Origin: Myxococcales bacterium
Lineage (GTDB): Bacteria; Myxococcota_A; Bradymonadia; UBA7976; UBA1532
Length of the DNA: 64,000 nt
Assembly (NCBI GenBank): GCA_002731825.1
Contig: PCCS01000001.1
Span: forward strand, 69,480-133,479
Reading direction: 5' to 3'
Below are positions 54,479-61,831 of this stretch, in pieces. Position numbers and translations under genes: made by a program. Every line of letters begins with the position of its first letter. Positions within the stretch are counted from its first letter, which is position 1. Under the pieces are notes generated by a model, which saw only the letters and a list, made by a program, of their open reading frames with translations, did not search any database and was not told the DNA's origin.

Positions 54479-55480
54479 ATGGCGACACGTCGTAAGAAGA
54501 AAAAGACGGTTTTGGTCACGGGGGCGAGTGGGTTTCTCGGTTTTCACGTGGTCCAAGAATTACTGTGTCTCGATTTTGAAGTCAGGACCTTGTCTCGTCA
54601 TGCCAACCCTAGATTGGCTGATCTTGGAGTCGAACAATACCAAGGGAGTGTGGTCGATGAGACCATTTGTATGGATGCCCTCGCTGGAATCCATCAAGTT
54701 TATCATCTTGCCGGGACCGTGGCGCGTAGCCCCGCTGACAGTGGCCTGCTCTATGATGTACATGTTACAGGGACCCGCAACATTCTGACGGCGTGTATGG
54801 CCAACAAGGTTGATGATGTTGTCTGTGTCTCCACCTCTGGCACAGTCGGCGTTGGGCGAAACCCAGATTTTGAAGCCGATGAGTCGAGTCCGGTGCCGTG
54901 GTCCATTATCGGTCACTGGCCCTACTATGAATCCAAAGCGTTGGCAGAGCGAGAAATCGCGCATTTTGTCGAAAAGGGGTTGCCGGTTCGGATCGCGCGG
55001 CCGACACTTTTATTGGGTCCGGGCGACTACAATGCGAGCAGCACGGGTGACGTAGCTCGCTTTTTGTCTGGTGAAATCAAGGCGGCGCTTCCTGGTGGCA
55101 TGAGTCTTGTCGATGTCCGAGATGTTGCCGCTGCTCTGCCCAATTTAATGAGTCATGGACGGCCCGGCGTCGGGTACTTGATGGGCGCCGCTAATTGTAC
55201 CATTCGTGACTTTCTTGTCGGCCTTGAGCAAGTCAGTGCTGTGCGCGCACCCGCTTTTACAATTCCCAATACACTCATCAAACGCTCCGGTGGATTCATC
55301 AAGCGGCTCTCGGCCATGTCAGCTTTCGGGGGGCTTGACCAAGTCACCTTCGAAATGGGGTGTCACTTTTGGTACATTGATTGGTCCCGCGCGCGTGACG
55401 AATTGGGGTTCATTCCAAGAGAATGGACCCAGACTCTCGCTGATACAGTCGCCGATATTCGAGCCATCGGGTGCCATTAG
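54479..55480 (+). CDS. NAD(P)-dependent epimerase/dehydrogenase (extended SDR)
   Basis: 333 aa. The nucleotide motif is VLVTGASGFLGFHVVQEL, VYHLAGTVARSP follows strand 4, and YYESKALAEREIAHF supplies the catalytic Tyr-Lys; ARPTLLLGPGD and VDVRDVAAAL complete the extended-SDR pattern of dihydroflavonol reductase and 3-beta-hydroxysteroid dehydrogenase relatives. HpnA-like sugar epimerases are also in this group. It starts 3 bases after the multidomain enzyme's stop, so it is the last gene of the lipid operon, and may reduce or oxidise an intermediate made there. The N-terminus is Lys/Arg-rich (MATRRKKKK). Confidence 0.88.
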   Translation: MATRRKKKKTVLVTGASGFLGFHVVQELLCLDFEVRTLSRHANPRLADLGVEQYQGSVVDETICMDALAGIHQVYHLAGTVARSPADSGLLYDVHVTGTRNILTACMANKVDDVVCVSTSGTVGVGRNPDFEADESSPVPWSIIGHWPYYESKALAEREIAHFVEKGLPVRIARPTLLLGPGDYNASSTGDVARFLSGEIKAALPGGMSLVDVRDVAAALPNLMSHGRPGVGYLMGAANCTIRDFLVGLEQVSAVRAPAFTIPNTLIKRSGGFIKRLSAMSAFGGLDQVTFEMGCHFWYIDWSRARDELGFIPREWTQTLADTVADIRAIGCH

Positions 55481-55567
55481 CGTATCTTTCCGCACATGGA
55501 ATCCCGACTTGTTCAATCTCTGACGGCCCACTAAGGTAGGGTGACACTGCACAGGGAGGTCGGTTCG

Positions 55568-56911
55568 ATGAATCCACGTATTTTGTTTCTTGCATTCGTA
55601 CTCGTCAGCATGGGGTGTAGTGGTGGTGGAGACAGGTCTGGGTCAAGCTCCGATACAGATATGGGCGTGGTAACTGATTTAAGCGTCCATACGCAAGCCG
55701 TAGATGGGCTCACCGAAATTCGGGTGTCTATGGCCGGTATGAAGCCGCTGCTGCCTGGCTCGCCCAAAAATTTTATCGCCACAGGTCTTTTCGATGACGG
55801 CTCTGAACGCGATCTGACAGATGATGTCATCTGGACGACGTCCAATGCTGCTGTGGCGTCCTTTGAGGATGATCCAAGGCATGCATTTGCAGAGGTTAAA
55901 ACTGATGGGAACGTGGCGGTTACCGCACGTATCGGTGGGGTTGAAGGAACGCTCAATACCTGTACTTATCCCGCTGACTTTTCCCCCTATTTGAGATCCA
56001 TTCGAACTCAAGGAGGCGGAGAATGTCCCTGTGATTTGCCAGCTCCCATTCCGTATGTCTATTGGGAGAATGCCCACTATCCTAGCGGCGAGGTAAAACC
56101 CCTGAGATTTGGAGACTTACACTGCGATGAGTCCGTGAGCATCATGATCTTCGTGGTTGGCACAACATGGTGCGGCGCATGTACATCCTATGCGCAACGG
56201 ATTTCACAATCCGCTGCTGCCATTGAAGCCGCGGGCGGTCGGATTATTTTCATCGAATTGGAAGATGATAATCATGCGCCCTGTACGAGTGAAATCGCCA
56301 ATCGGCATCTGTCTCGATACATCGGCGATGTCGGAATCCGTGTCGGCGATGCTGACACGCAGCCGGGAGGCGGGGGGTACATGGCGAACTCAGGCGTTGT
56401 CCGAGCGTATCCGACGGTTGTGATCGTACGCCGATCCGACATGAGAATTATTGCCGATGACTCCACTGGCGCGCGAGATTTAGATTTGGTCGCCGTCGCC
56501 CAAAACCCTGACCAGGATTGGACAGCCCCAGCGCCAGCTATGGTCGAGAATCGATGCGATGGCCCCGACGAACAGTCCGAGCCGAACAATTCTCCCATGC
56601 AAGCAGCTCCCTTGGGGCTGGGACGCCAGGCCGGTGGTATTTGCGACGGACATGCTGATTTCTTTGAGGTAAGGGAGACGGGTCCCTGGCAACTCAATGT
56701 GGATTTTATCCACGACGTCGGTGATCTGGACGTCGCCGTCTGGGACACCAGTGTAGATGGGCCATTACGCGGTCAAAATGGAGAGGTCGTGGGTGGTTTT
56801 ACGCAGGACGACGGCGAAATTGTGGAACATGTAGGGCCGGCGCTTATTCGAATTTCAGGGTTTCAGGGTGCCAGTGCGTCGTACTCGTTGACCCTCATCG
56901 CACGCCCTTAA
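55568..56911 (+). CDS. Lipoprotein with thioredoxin-like domain
   Basis: About 447 aa from ATG 55568, preceded by GGGAGG; the signal MNPRILFLAFVLVSMGC ends in lipobox VSMGC. Residues ~40-140 resemble an Ig-like Big2 domain (FIATGLFDDGSERDLTDDVIWT). A thioredoxin-like domain follows with WCGACTSYAQ (CxxC active site) and the cis-Pro loop VRAYPTVVIV. The last ~110 residues look like a pre-peptidase C-terminal domain (ADFFEVRE...DVGDLDVAVWD). Thiol exchange outside the cytoplasm is expected; its partner is not evident. It converges with the CAP-domain gene (4-base gap). Confidence 0.83.
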   Translation: MNPRILFLAFVLVSMGCSGGGDRSGSSSDTDMGVVTDLSVHTQAVDGLTEIRVSMAGMKPLLPGSPKNFIATGLFDDGSERDLTDDVIWTTSNAAVASFEDDPRHAFAEVKTDGNVAVTARIGGVEGTLNTCTYPADFSPYLRSIRTQGGGECPCDLPAPIPYVYWENAHYPSGEVKPLRFGDLHCDESVSIMIFVVGTTWCGACTSYAQRISQSAAAIEAAGGRIIFIELEDDNHAPCTSEIANRHLSRYIGDVGIRVGDADTQPGGGGYMANSGVVRAYPTVVIVRRSDMRIIADDSTGARDLDLVAVAQNPDQDWTAPAPAMVENRCDGPDEQSEPNNSPMQAAPLGLGRQAGGICDGHADFFEVRETGPWQLNVDFIHDVGDLDVAVWDTSVDGPLRGQNGEVVGGFTQDDGEIVEHVGPALIRISGFQGASASYSLTLIARP

Positions 56912-56915
56912 AGAT

Positions 56916-58223
56916 TTATTTCGCTTCAAATGACAGTCGAGCGTGCTTTGTTTGACCAAGCCGAGACCTTGGTCCGCCACCGCTGAAAACCTGTGTGATA
57001 TACCAGCCGATTGGCCCTCGACGAACCCCAATGCCGAGTTCCGTGTAATCGCCAGATAAAAGGTTTTTACGGTGTCCTAGACTATGCATCAGGCCTTGAT
57101 GTGCATCGGCCAGAGTCGAGTTCAACGCGACATTTTCTCCGGCTGTAGCTCGCTCATACGCCACACGATCAAGGCGTTGGGTCAGCATGCCGGTCCGGGG
57201 TGAGAAATGACCCACATAGTCGTGTGTCCGCATGTCTTCGCTATGCTGCCAAGCAACCCAGTCAAGTGTTCGGACTCGTTCCAAGCGTTTCAAGCCTGCT
57301 TTTGCCCGAGCTTGATTGACCAGCTTAGTCAGATACGCTGACGGACTTTTGATAGCGGCTTCGTCGCGTGGCCATGTGTACACGATTTGGTTTGGCGGCG
57401 CGGTAGACACAACCAGCTCGATCTGCGCCAGGGGGATTGGCCCAACGGGCCCCGTGGCAATCACTTCGACGGTCCACAGCCCTGGCGATGTCTGAATACT
57501 GAACTCGAAGCCGCCAGCTTCGGTATGGACCGGGATCGACTCGATACGGCCGTCTGGACTCATGGCGAGAATGTGCGGAGTCGTATACCCGGTCTCCAGT
57601 CGCCCGGTAATTCTGGCGTTCTGGTTGGCGCTTAGGTTCGTTTTAAGGGCATGAAAATCGAATGTTTTTTTCGCCAGCAGAAGCGTAATAATTCGTAAGC
57701 GAGGGTGCTCTTGGACGATGACTTCTCCCAGACCGACATGTGGGCGGCCTTGGAATTGTGCCAACGCATCATTTAGAATTTCAATAATGGGTCCATCGCC
57801 CTGAAGAGTGGTGACCAGGACTGTTTGGTGGACACCCCAATAGGGTGCACCGCCGGCGTTCAAAAATGACGACAGGACCTTACTCGGGGCGAGGCGGCGG
57901 GTTTGTCGATAGAAAAGTGCCACTTCTTGAGCCGCATGTGACAAGGCTGGTGAGACCAAAGTCGTCTGCCCATAGCGCCCGCTTTCTTCAGCGTCAGCAC
58001 TGTAGAGGTCTCTCTGGGGTTGTCTTAAATTATAGGTCGTCTGAGCGCCATGAGGCACTTGTTTTTCTACAAATTGCTGTACTAGGTCATCCGATGTTTG
58101 ACCGAAGATAGGCCAGACCGAAGCGCCATCGATAAATACCATCAGCGCCAAGGCGAATACACCAAGTGCGGCTCCTGCCAGCACTCTGTATAGATTGGCC
58201 GTCACTGAACGTACATTTGACAT
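56916..58223 (-). CDS. CAP-domain (SCP/PR-1) membrane-anchored protein
   Basis: About 435 aa from ATG 58223 (AAGGTG upstream); the track start at 58265 adds 14 residues. An N-terminal helix (VLAGAALGVFALALMVFID) anchors or secretes it. The middle ~240 residues are not recognised. The C-terminal ~130 residues are a CAP domain: LTKLVNQARAKAGLKRL, WQHSEDMRTHDYVGHFSP (catalytic-like His), ATAGENVALN and HRKNLLSGDYTELGIGV. CAP domains in bacteria are often linked to the cell wall or extracellular binding, with activities mostly unknown. Confidence 0.85.
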   Translation of the reverse strand: MSNVRSVTANLYRVLAGAALGVFALALMVFIDGASVWPIFGQTSDDLVQQFVEKQVPHGAQTTYNLRQPQRDLYSADAEESGRYGQTTLVSPALSHAAQEVALFYRQTRRLAPSKVLSSFLNAGGAPYWGVHQTVLVTTLQGDGPIIEILNDALAQFQGRPHVGLGEVIVQEHPRLRIITLLLAKKTFDFHALKTNLSANQNARITGRLETGYTTPHILAMSPDGRIESIPVHTEAGGFEFSIQTSPGLWTVEVIATGPVGPIPLAQIELVVSTAPPNQIVYTWPRDEAAIKSPSAYLTKLVNQARAKAGLKRLERVRTLDWVAWQHSEDMRTHDYVGHFSPRTGMLTQRLDRVAYERATAGENVALNSTLADAHQGLMHSLGHRKNLLSGDYTELGIGVRRGPIGWYITQVFSGGGPRSRLGQTKHARLSFEAK

Positions 58224-58352
58224 TCGATTCACCTTGCCTAGGGGTGCAATCAAATAGCACCCCATGTTTTTTGGAAGCGATCCAAGGCCCTAAGGTTTCA
58301 CTTTTCTTCGTTAAATGGCCGGTGAAAAAATTGTATCGACTGCCAGACGGAC

Positions 58353-59444
58353 TCAAGTATCTCGATCAAATAAGGGCATTTGCACGCCTTCTGCCTCGTG
58401 GATCAAAGCGAACATTGAGACCCCAACAAGTCGATACGTCTCGCCTGGCTCGATGTCATTGAGCAGTGCGGTCGCGGCCGCCAAGACTTTTTGAGGCTCG
58501 TCTGTTGCGTCCGGTAGATGCTGTTGCCTGGTCATGTTCTTGAAGTCGGATGTCTTGAGTTTGATTCGAACACCACCCGCCTTCAATTTGCGACGTCTGA
58601 TTCGGTCACACACGCCCACGACAGCTGCTTGGACGTGTTCCATTAACGCCTCGGAGATAGGTAGGTCTTTATCCAAAGTACGTTCCCAGCCGATACTTTT
58701 TGATCGGCCTCTCGACCCAACGTTACGGTAATCGACGCCTTGAGCTAAACGCCTATATGATGCTCCATTCGAGCCCAACGGGCCCAGTTCTTGGTCACTC
58801 GCTCTTGCGACGTCGCCGATGGTCATGAAGCCGGCTGCTGTTAAGCGATCTTGCGCTTTGGGGCCAACACCCCATAGCTTCGAGACGGGAAGGGGTGCCA
58901 AGAAGTCGGCCACCGCATTGGGGTAGACAACGGTCAGCCCGTCGGGTTTGTTGACATCACTGGCGATTTTAGCGACAGCCTTTGTATTTGCAATACCGAC
59001 CGAAACCGTAAGTCCACCCGTTGCGTCAAAAACACGTTCTTTGATTCGATGCCCCAATTCTTCCGGGCTATTAAACGTGTTGCAGTGTTCCGTCATATCG
59101 AGAAAAGCCTCATCAAGGCTGAGGGGTTCGAGCTGTTGACTAAAGGTATGAAAGACAGCCATCACGCGTTTTGATATATCGCGATATCGGTCCATTCTTG
59201 GTGGCACGACCACGAGGTCTGCGCATAATCTTTTTGCTGTCGCCATGGGCATGGCACTGCGCACACCGAATCTCCGGGCCAGATAATTTGCTGTTGCTAC
59301 AACACCCCGCGAGTTTCGGCCACCTATAGCCAGCGGCCGCGTTTTTAACTTCGGTTCATCAAGTTCTTCGACAGCCGCAAAAAATGCATCCATGTCCGCA
59401 TGGACGATCACTCGAGACCATGCATCAGTTCTATTCTGGGTCAC
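58353..59444 (-). CDS. dinB: DNA polymerase IV (Y-family)
   Basis: 363 aa, full length for DinB. Catalytic motifs are VHADMDAFFAAVEELDEP (first metal Asp) and SLDEAFLDMTEH (Asp-Glu pair). GVGPKAQDRLTAAGFMTIGDV is the thumb helix-hairpin-helix, and the little-finger domain follows with RRRKLKAGGVRIKLKTSDF. The C-terminal VQMPLFDRD resembles the QLxLF beta-clamp binding motif. It copies past damaged bases with low fidelity. Usual regulation is by LexA; I did not find a clear LexA box in the 150 bases upstream. Confidence 0.96.
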   Translation of the reverse strand: MTQNRTDAWSRVIVHADMDAFFAAVEELDEPKLKTRPLAIGGRNSRGVVATANYLARRFGVRSAMPMATAKRLCADLVVVPPRMDRYRDISKRVMAVFHTFSQQLEPLSLDEAFLDMTEHCNTFNSPEELGHRIKERVFDATGGLTVSVGIANTKAVAKIASDVNKPDGLTVVYPNAVADFLAPLPVSKLWGVGPKAQDRLTAAGFMTIGDVARASDQELGPLGSNGASYRRLAQGVDYRNVGSRGRSKSIGWERTLDKDLPISEALMEHVQAAVVGVCDRIRRRKLKAGGVRIKLKTSDFKNMTRQQHLPDATDEPQKVLAAATALLNDIEPGETYRLVGVSMFALIHEAEGVQMPLFDRDT

Positions 59445-59597
59445 GCTAAACCCTTTTTCGCCTCGTTGTTGGGGTCGGTTCTATGGGGGCGTAATCTCAT
59501 TGTCAAAGCATTGGCCAGCGGGTGGCTGGCGGGGGAGAGAAAGAGAGCGCCGTCGTCAGACAAAACAGCGGTCATGGAATCAGCCTTCAGATGGCAG

Positions 59598-61127
59598 TTA
59601 TTTAATTTCAAGAGGGGTCGGGATCCCGGGTGGGGGTAAGTTCAGTTTTGGCCGTGCCCTACCGCGTAACATCGGGCCTGGCTGATTGTATTTGATGCCA
59701 AAGAGTCGAGAAAATGCCGTTCTCGTTCGCGAGGATAAGTATGCGCTTACAAAAGGCACGACTTGCTTTGGGTCGAAGTAGGGACTTTTCAGACCCCCCA
59801 GCTGGATTAAAATTAAAGTTTGCTCCGCGACGCTTACGGGGCATCCAGCGATTCGAATATAATCTTGGTTTTTGAGCTTGGCCATCTTTCGTCGCACCGA
59901 CCACATTTTCATGAAAATATCGTCAGCCTCTGCATCCAAGGGTCTTTTTTGGCTCCGGTCAACGTACACACTCTCCAGCTGAACGAGCTGCTCACCCAGC
60001 TGGCCAGAGTACTTAGCGCAGTCTCCTATAAAAATGATCTTCTCGCCCGGGCCTGGTTGAATGGGCTTATCGTACTCTCCAAATACCACGTGCATTGGTG
60101 GTAGCTTTTCATCGGTTTGCTGGTCATATAGACGCATGATTTCGATGGCCTCTTCGAGAGCCCCTGGACAGCCCCCCCAGCAATAATCATGGCCACCATC
60201 ACTCGGCGGTCGGCCGCCATATGCTCGAATTTTAGTCCCCTTGAAGTAGTCTTCAACCCGTATGAGGCCGACTTCGAACCCCTGGCCTCGTTCTTTGGCC
60301 TCGTCAAGGCTAAGATCGCCGACAATGTCGATTTCAGAGAGATCGACTGGCCCGAAACCATTTTCATAGGCGAGTCTAATATGTTCTACGCTCATGGGGT
60401 CGACACCGATGATATGGCAACAGACAGAATCGAAGGCGACCTGATTATTCCCCATGGCGATCAAACCCAAATCGAAGGGGGTTGGGGTGAGCATGCGCCC
60501 CTCCCCGGCGATGATGCCATCGGTCACGACAAATTGTGGTTGTACAATATATTGTAGATCAGAGACTTTTTCGTTGAGTCGATGGTCGTGATCGAGCAGT
60601 CGGTGTCGATCATCCTGGATGCCGATATAATTCTTCATCGAGAAGGTGACGGTTGTCCAGGGGTGTGCTTTGAATTTCGGACAGTTGACGAAGAAATCAG
60701 CCTGTGCGACGGGCTCAGGGGTGAAAAATGAATCCCGCAATCGCCCTTCGTGATAGAGGGGGACCTCGACCTGTGGGCATTCTTCAAAATGGTAGAATTT
60801 GAGGCCTTTAATCCGTTTTCGTAGCGAATAATAGTTTGCACCGTTATACGCAAATCGGGTCGGTACTGTAATGCCACACCGTTCGCCCACGGCCAGTTCA
60901 TCGAGTGGTTCTGGCGCCCGTCTCTCGATGGCGCGTAGAACACCTTCAAGAAATTCGACTCGGGTATGTGCGTGAGGAAAGTATGGACCGCTGGTCACAC
61001 AGTTTGGCTTCACTAAGGTGCGTCCCCGAGGATTTAGGTCCAATCGTTCCAATCCATTGAAAACCAGCTCTTCAATCCGCTGTGCGTCATAGTCTGCGCA
61101 TCGATTTAGAATCACGGTTGGTTTCAT
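59598..61127 (-). CDS. DUF362-domain protein
   Basis: About 509 aa from ATG 61127, with AGGAG 7 bases upstream; the track start at 61154 adds nine residues. DUF362 hallmarks are TLVKPNCVTSGPYFPHAHTRVEFLEGVL near the N-terminus, FVNCPKFKAHPWTTVTFSMKNYIG in the middle, and DGIIAGEGRMLTPTPFDLGL. Further Cys residues (DYCWGGCPGALEE, GDCAKYSG, RIAGCPVS) might bind metal, though no ferredoxin-type CxxCxxC is present. The activity of DUF362 proteins is not known. It is monocistronic on this strand, preceded by a 700-base gap. Confidence 0.85.
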   Translation of the reverse strand: MKPTVILNRCADYDAQRIEELVFNGLERLDLNPRGRTLVKPNCVTSGPYFPHAHTRVEFLEGVLRAIERRAPEPLDELAVGERCGITVPTRFAYNGANYYSLRKRIKGLKFYHFEECPQVEVPLYHEGRLRDSFFTPEPVAQADFFVNCPKFKAHPWTTVTFSMKNYIGIQDDRHRLLDHDHRLNEKVSDLQYIVQPQFVVTDGIIAGEGRMLTPTPFDLGLIAMGNNQVAFDSVCCHIIGVDPMSVEHIRLAYENGFGPVDLSEIDIVGDLSLDEAKERGQGFEVGLIRVEDYFKGTKIRAYGGRPPSDGGHDYCWGGCPGALEEAIEIMRLYDQQTDEKLPPMHVVFGEYDKPIQPGPGEKIIFIGDCAKYSGQLGEQLVQLESVYVDRSQKRPLDAEADDIFMKMWSVRRKMAKLKNQDYIRIAGCPVSVAEQTLILIQLGGLKSPYFDPKQVVPFVSAYLSSRTRTAFSRLFGIKYNQPGPMLRGRARPKLNLPPPGIPTPLEIK

Positions 61128-61299
61128 GGTGTCTCTCCTAATGGCTCTCCACAATAGGTGATTGTGGGCACTCTCTCAACTGTCGTCGTACCCCTACCCA
61201 TCAAATCGTCATTATTTTCCGACTCGTTTAAGACCGGTTGAATGTCCGTAAGCGGACCGCCTCGTCTGGAGCATTAGACGCATAAGTAGTCCAGATAAG

Positions 61300-61328
61300 T
61301 TGACCAGCTATTTTAAAATTGGTAAAAA
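61300..61328 (+). promoter_or_regulatory. Sigma-70-like promoter for the candidate ncRNA
   Basis: TTGACC (61300-61305, 5 of 6 with TTGACA) and TAAAAA (61323-61328, 4 of 6 with TATAAT) are separated by exactly 17 bases. It would start an RNA near 61335, just upstream of the first hairpin. Confidence 0.4.
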
Positions 61329-61334
61329 AATACA

Positions 61335-61656
61335 TGTACACCACATTTTCTGTCAGGCCTTATCTGGTTTTTGATCAGGATAAGTTCGGTGTGCGACTGG
61401 GGGTCCAGCCCCTGGTAGATGCACTCACGTGTATCTTTACGAAGGCGAGATTGCCCGTCGAGCCTTCAGGGCCGAATCGCATCGGCCACCGCCGCCAGAG
61501 CTTGCCCGCTTTGGTGGCCTGCAGTGCGAGACCAATTGTCTCGTGCGACTTCGGAAGGTTTGCCCGGCCAACTGGAGCGGGTTGCGGGGAGTGCGAACTA
61601 AGCCCTGTAAGCCATCTTTTTCCCCCCGGCGAGTCTCAATAGACTTGTCGGGGGGG
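61335..61656 (+). ncRNA. Candidate structured ncRNA (unassigned)
   Basis: Plus-strand pairings: CTTATC/GATAAG (61359/61379), GGGG/CCCC (61400/61409), GATGCAC/GTGTATC (61418/61429), GAAGGC/GCCTTC (61441/61462), GGCCGA/TCGGCC (61470/61482), CCGCCAGAG/CTTTGGTGG (61492/61509), GCGAGAC/GTCTCGT (61526/61538). A long-range closure, AGTTCG with CGAACT (61383/61594) and GCGAC with GTTGC (61393/61581), encloses most of them. A 14-bp terminal hairpin (61622-61655) follows. Every wobble is G-U on the plus strand; the minus strand would have C-A mismatches, so the RNA would be plus-strand. I could not match it to 6S, SRP, RNase P, tmRNA or a known riboswitch. Ends are estimates. Confidence 0.5.
61622..61655 (+). 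terminator. Long GC-rich terminal hairpin of the ncRNA
   Basis: CCCCCCGGCGAGTC pairs with GACTTGTCGGGGGG across a TCAATA loop, 14 bp with two G-U pairs on the plus strand. The next bases GACTCTTTTG hold only a short T-run, so it may act as a stabilising 3' structure or terminator. Confidence 0.5.
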
Positions 61657-61831
61657 ACTCTTTTGACGGGTGAAAACGGTTCATTATACCCCTGTTTTTG
61701 GGGTGGTCTCTCCCCATATAAAAGGACTCACTCGGGGCGCTTTACTGCGTGTCTGAGCAGCATCGATTATTGGCACACATCTCGCTTAAGTAAAAGCTAT
61801 GTCTTTTGAATACAATGAGGCCAAGAGTCGG

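Larger units (their letters stand above)
61128..61831. other. 704-base region without a protein gene
   Basis: This is the largest gap. ORFs in it (for example 61429-61809) lack convincing starts and have no recognisable motifs. The region 61335-61660 on the plus strand instead contains about eight hairpins, described as a candidate ncRNA. The rest (61128-61299) must hold the DUF362 promoter; 61660-61831 contains only ACCCC(TGTTTTT)GGGGT and AT-rich DNA. Confidence 0.6.

Noticed and set aside
61335-61656. Retron msr-msd region
   Set aside because: Multiple hairpins and a closing stem are reminiscent, but there is no reverse transcriptase gene nearby and no clear branching-G motif.
61429-61809. 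126-aa and neighbouring ORFs in the 61-kb gap
   Set aside because: No ribosome-binding site or domain signal, and the sequence is better explained by RNA pairing.
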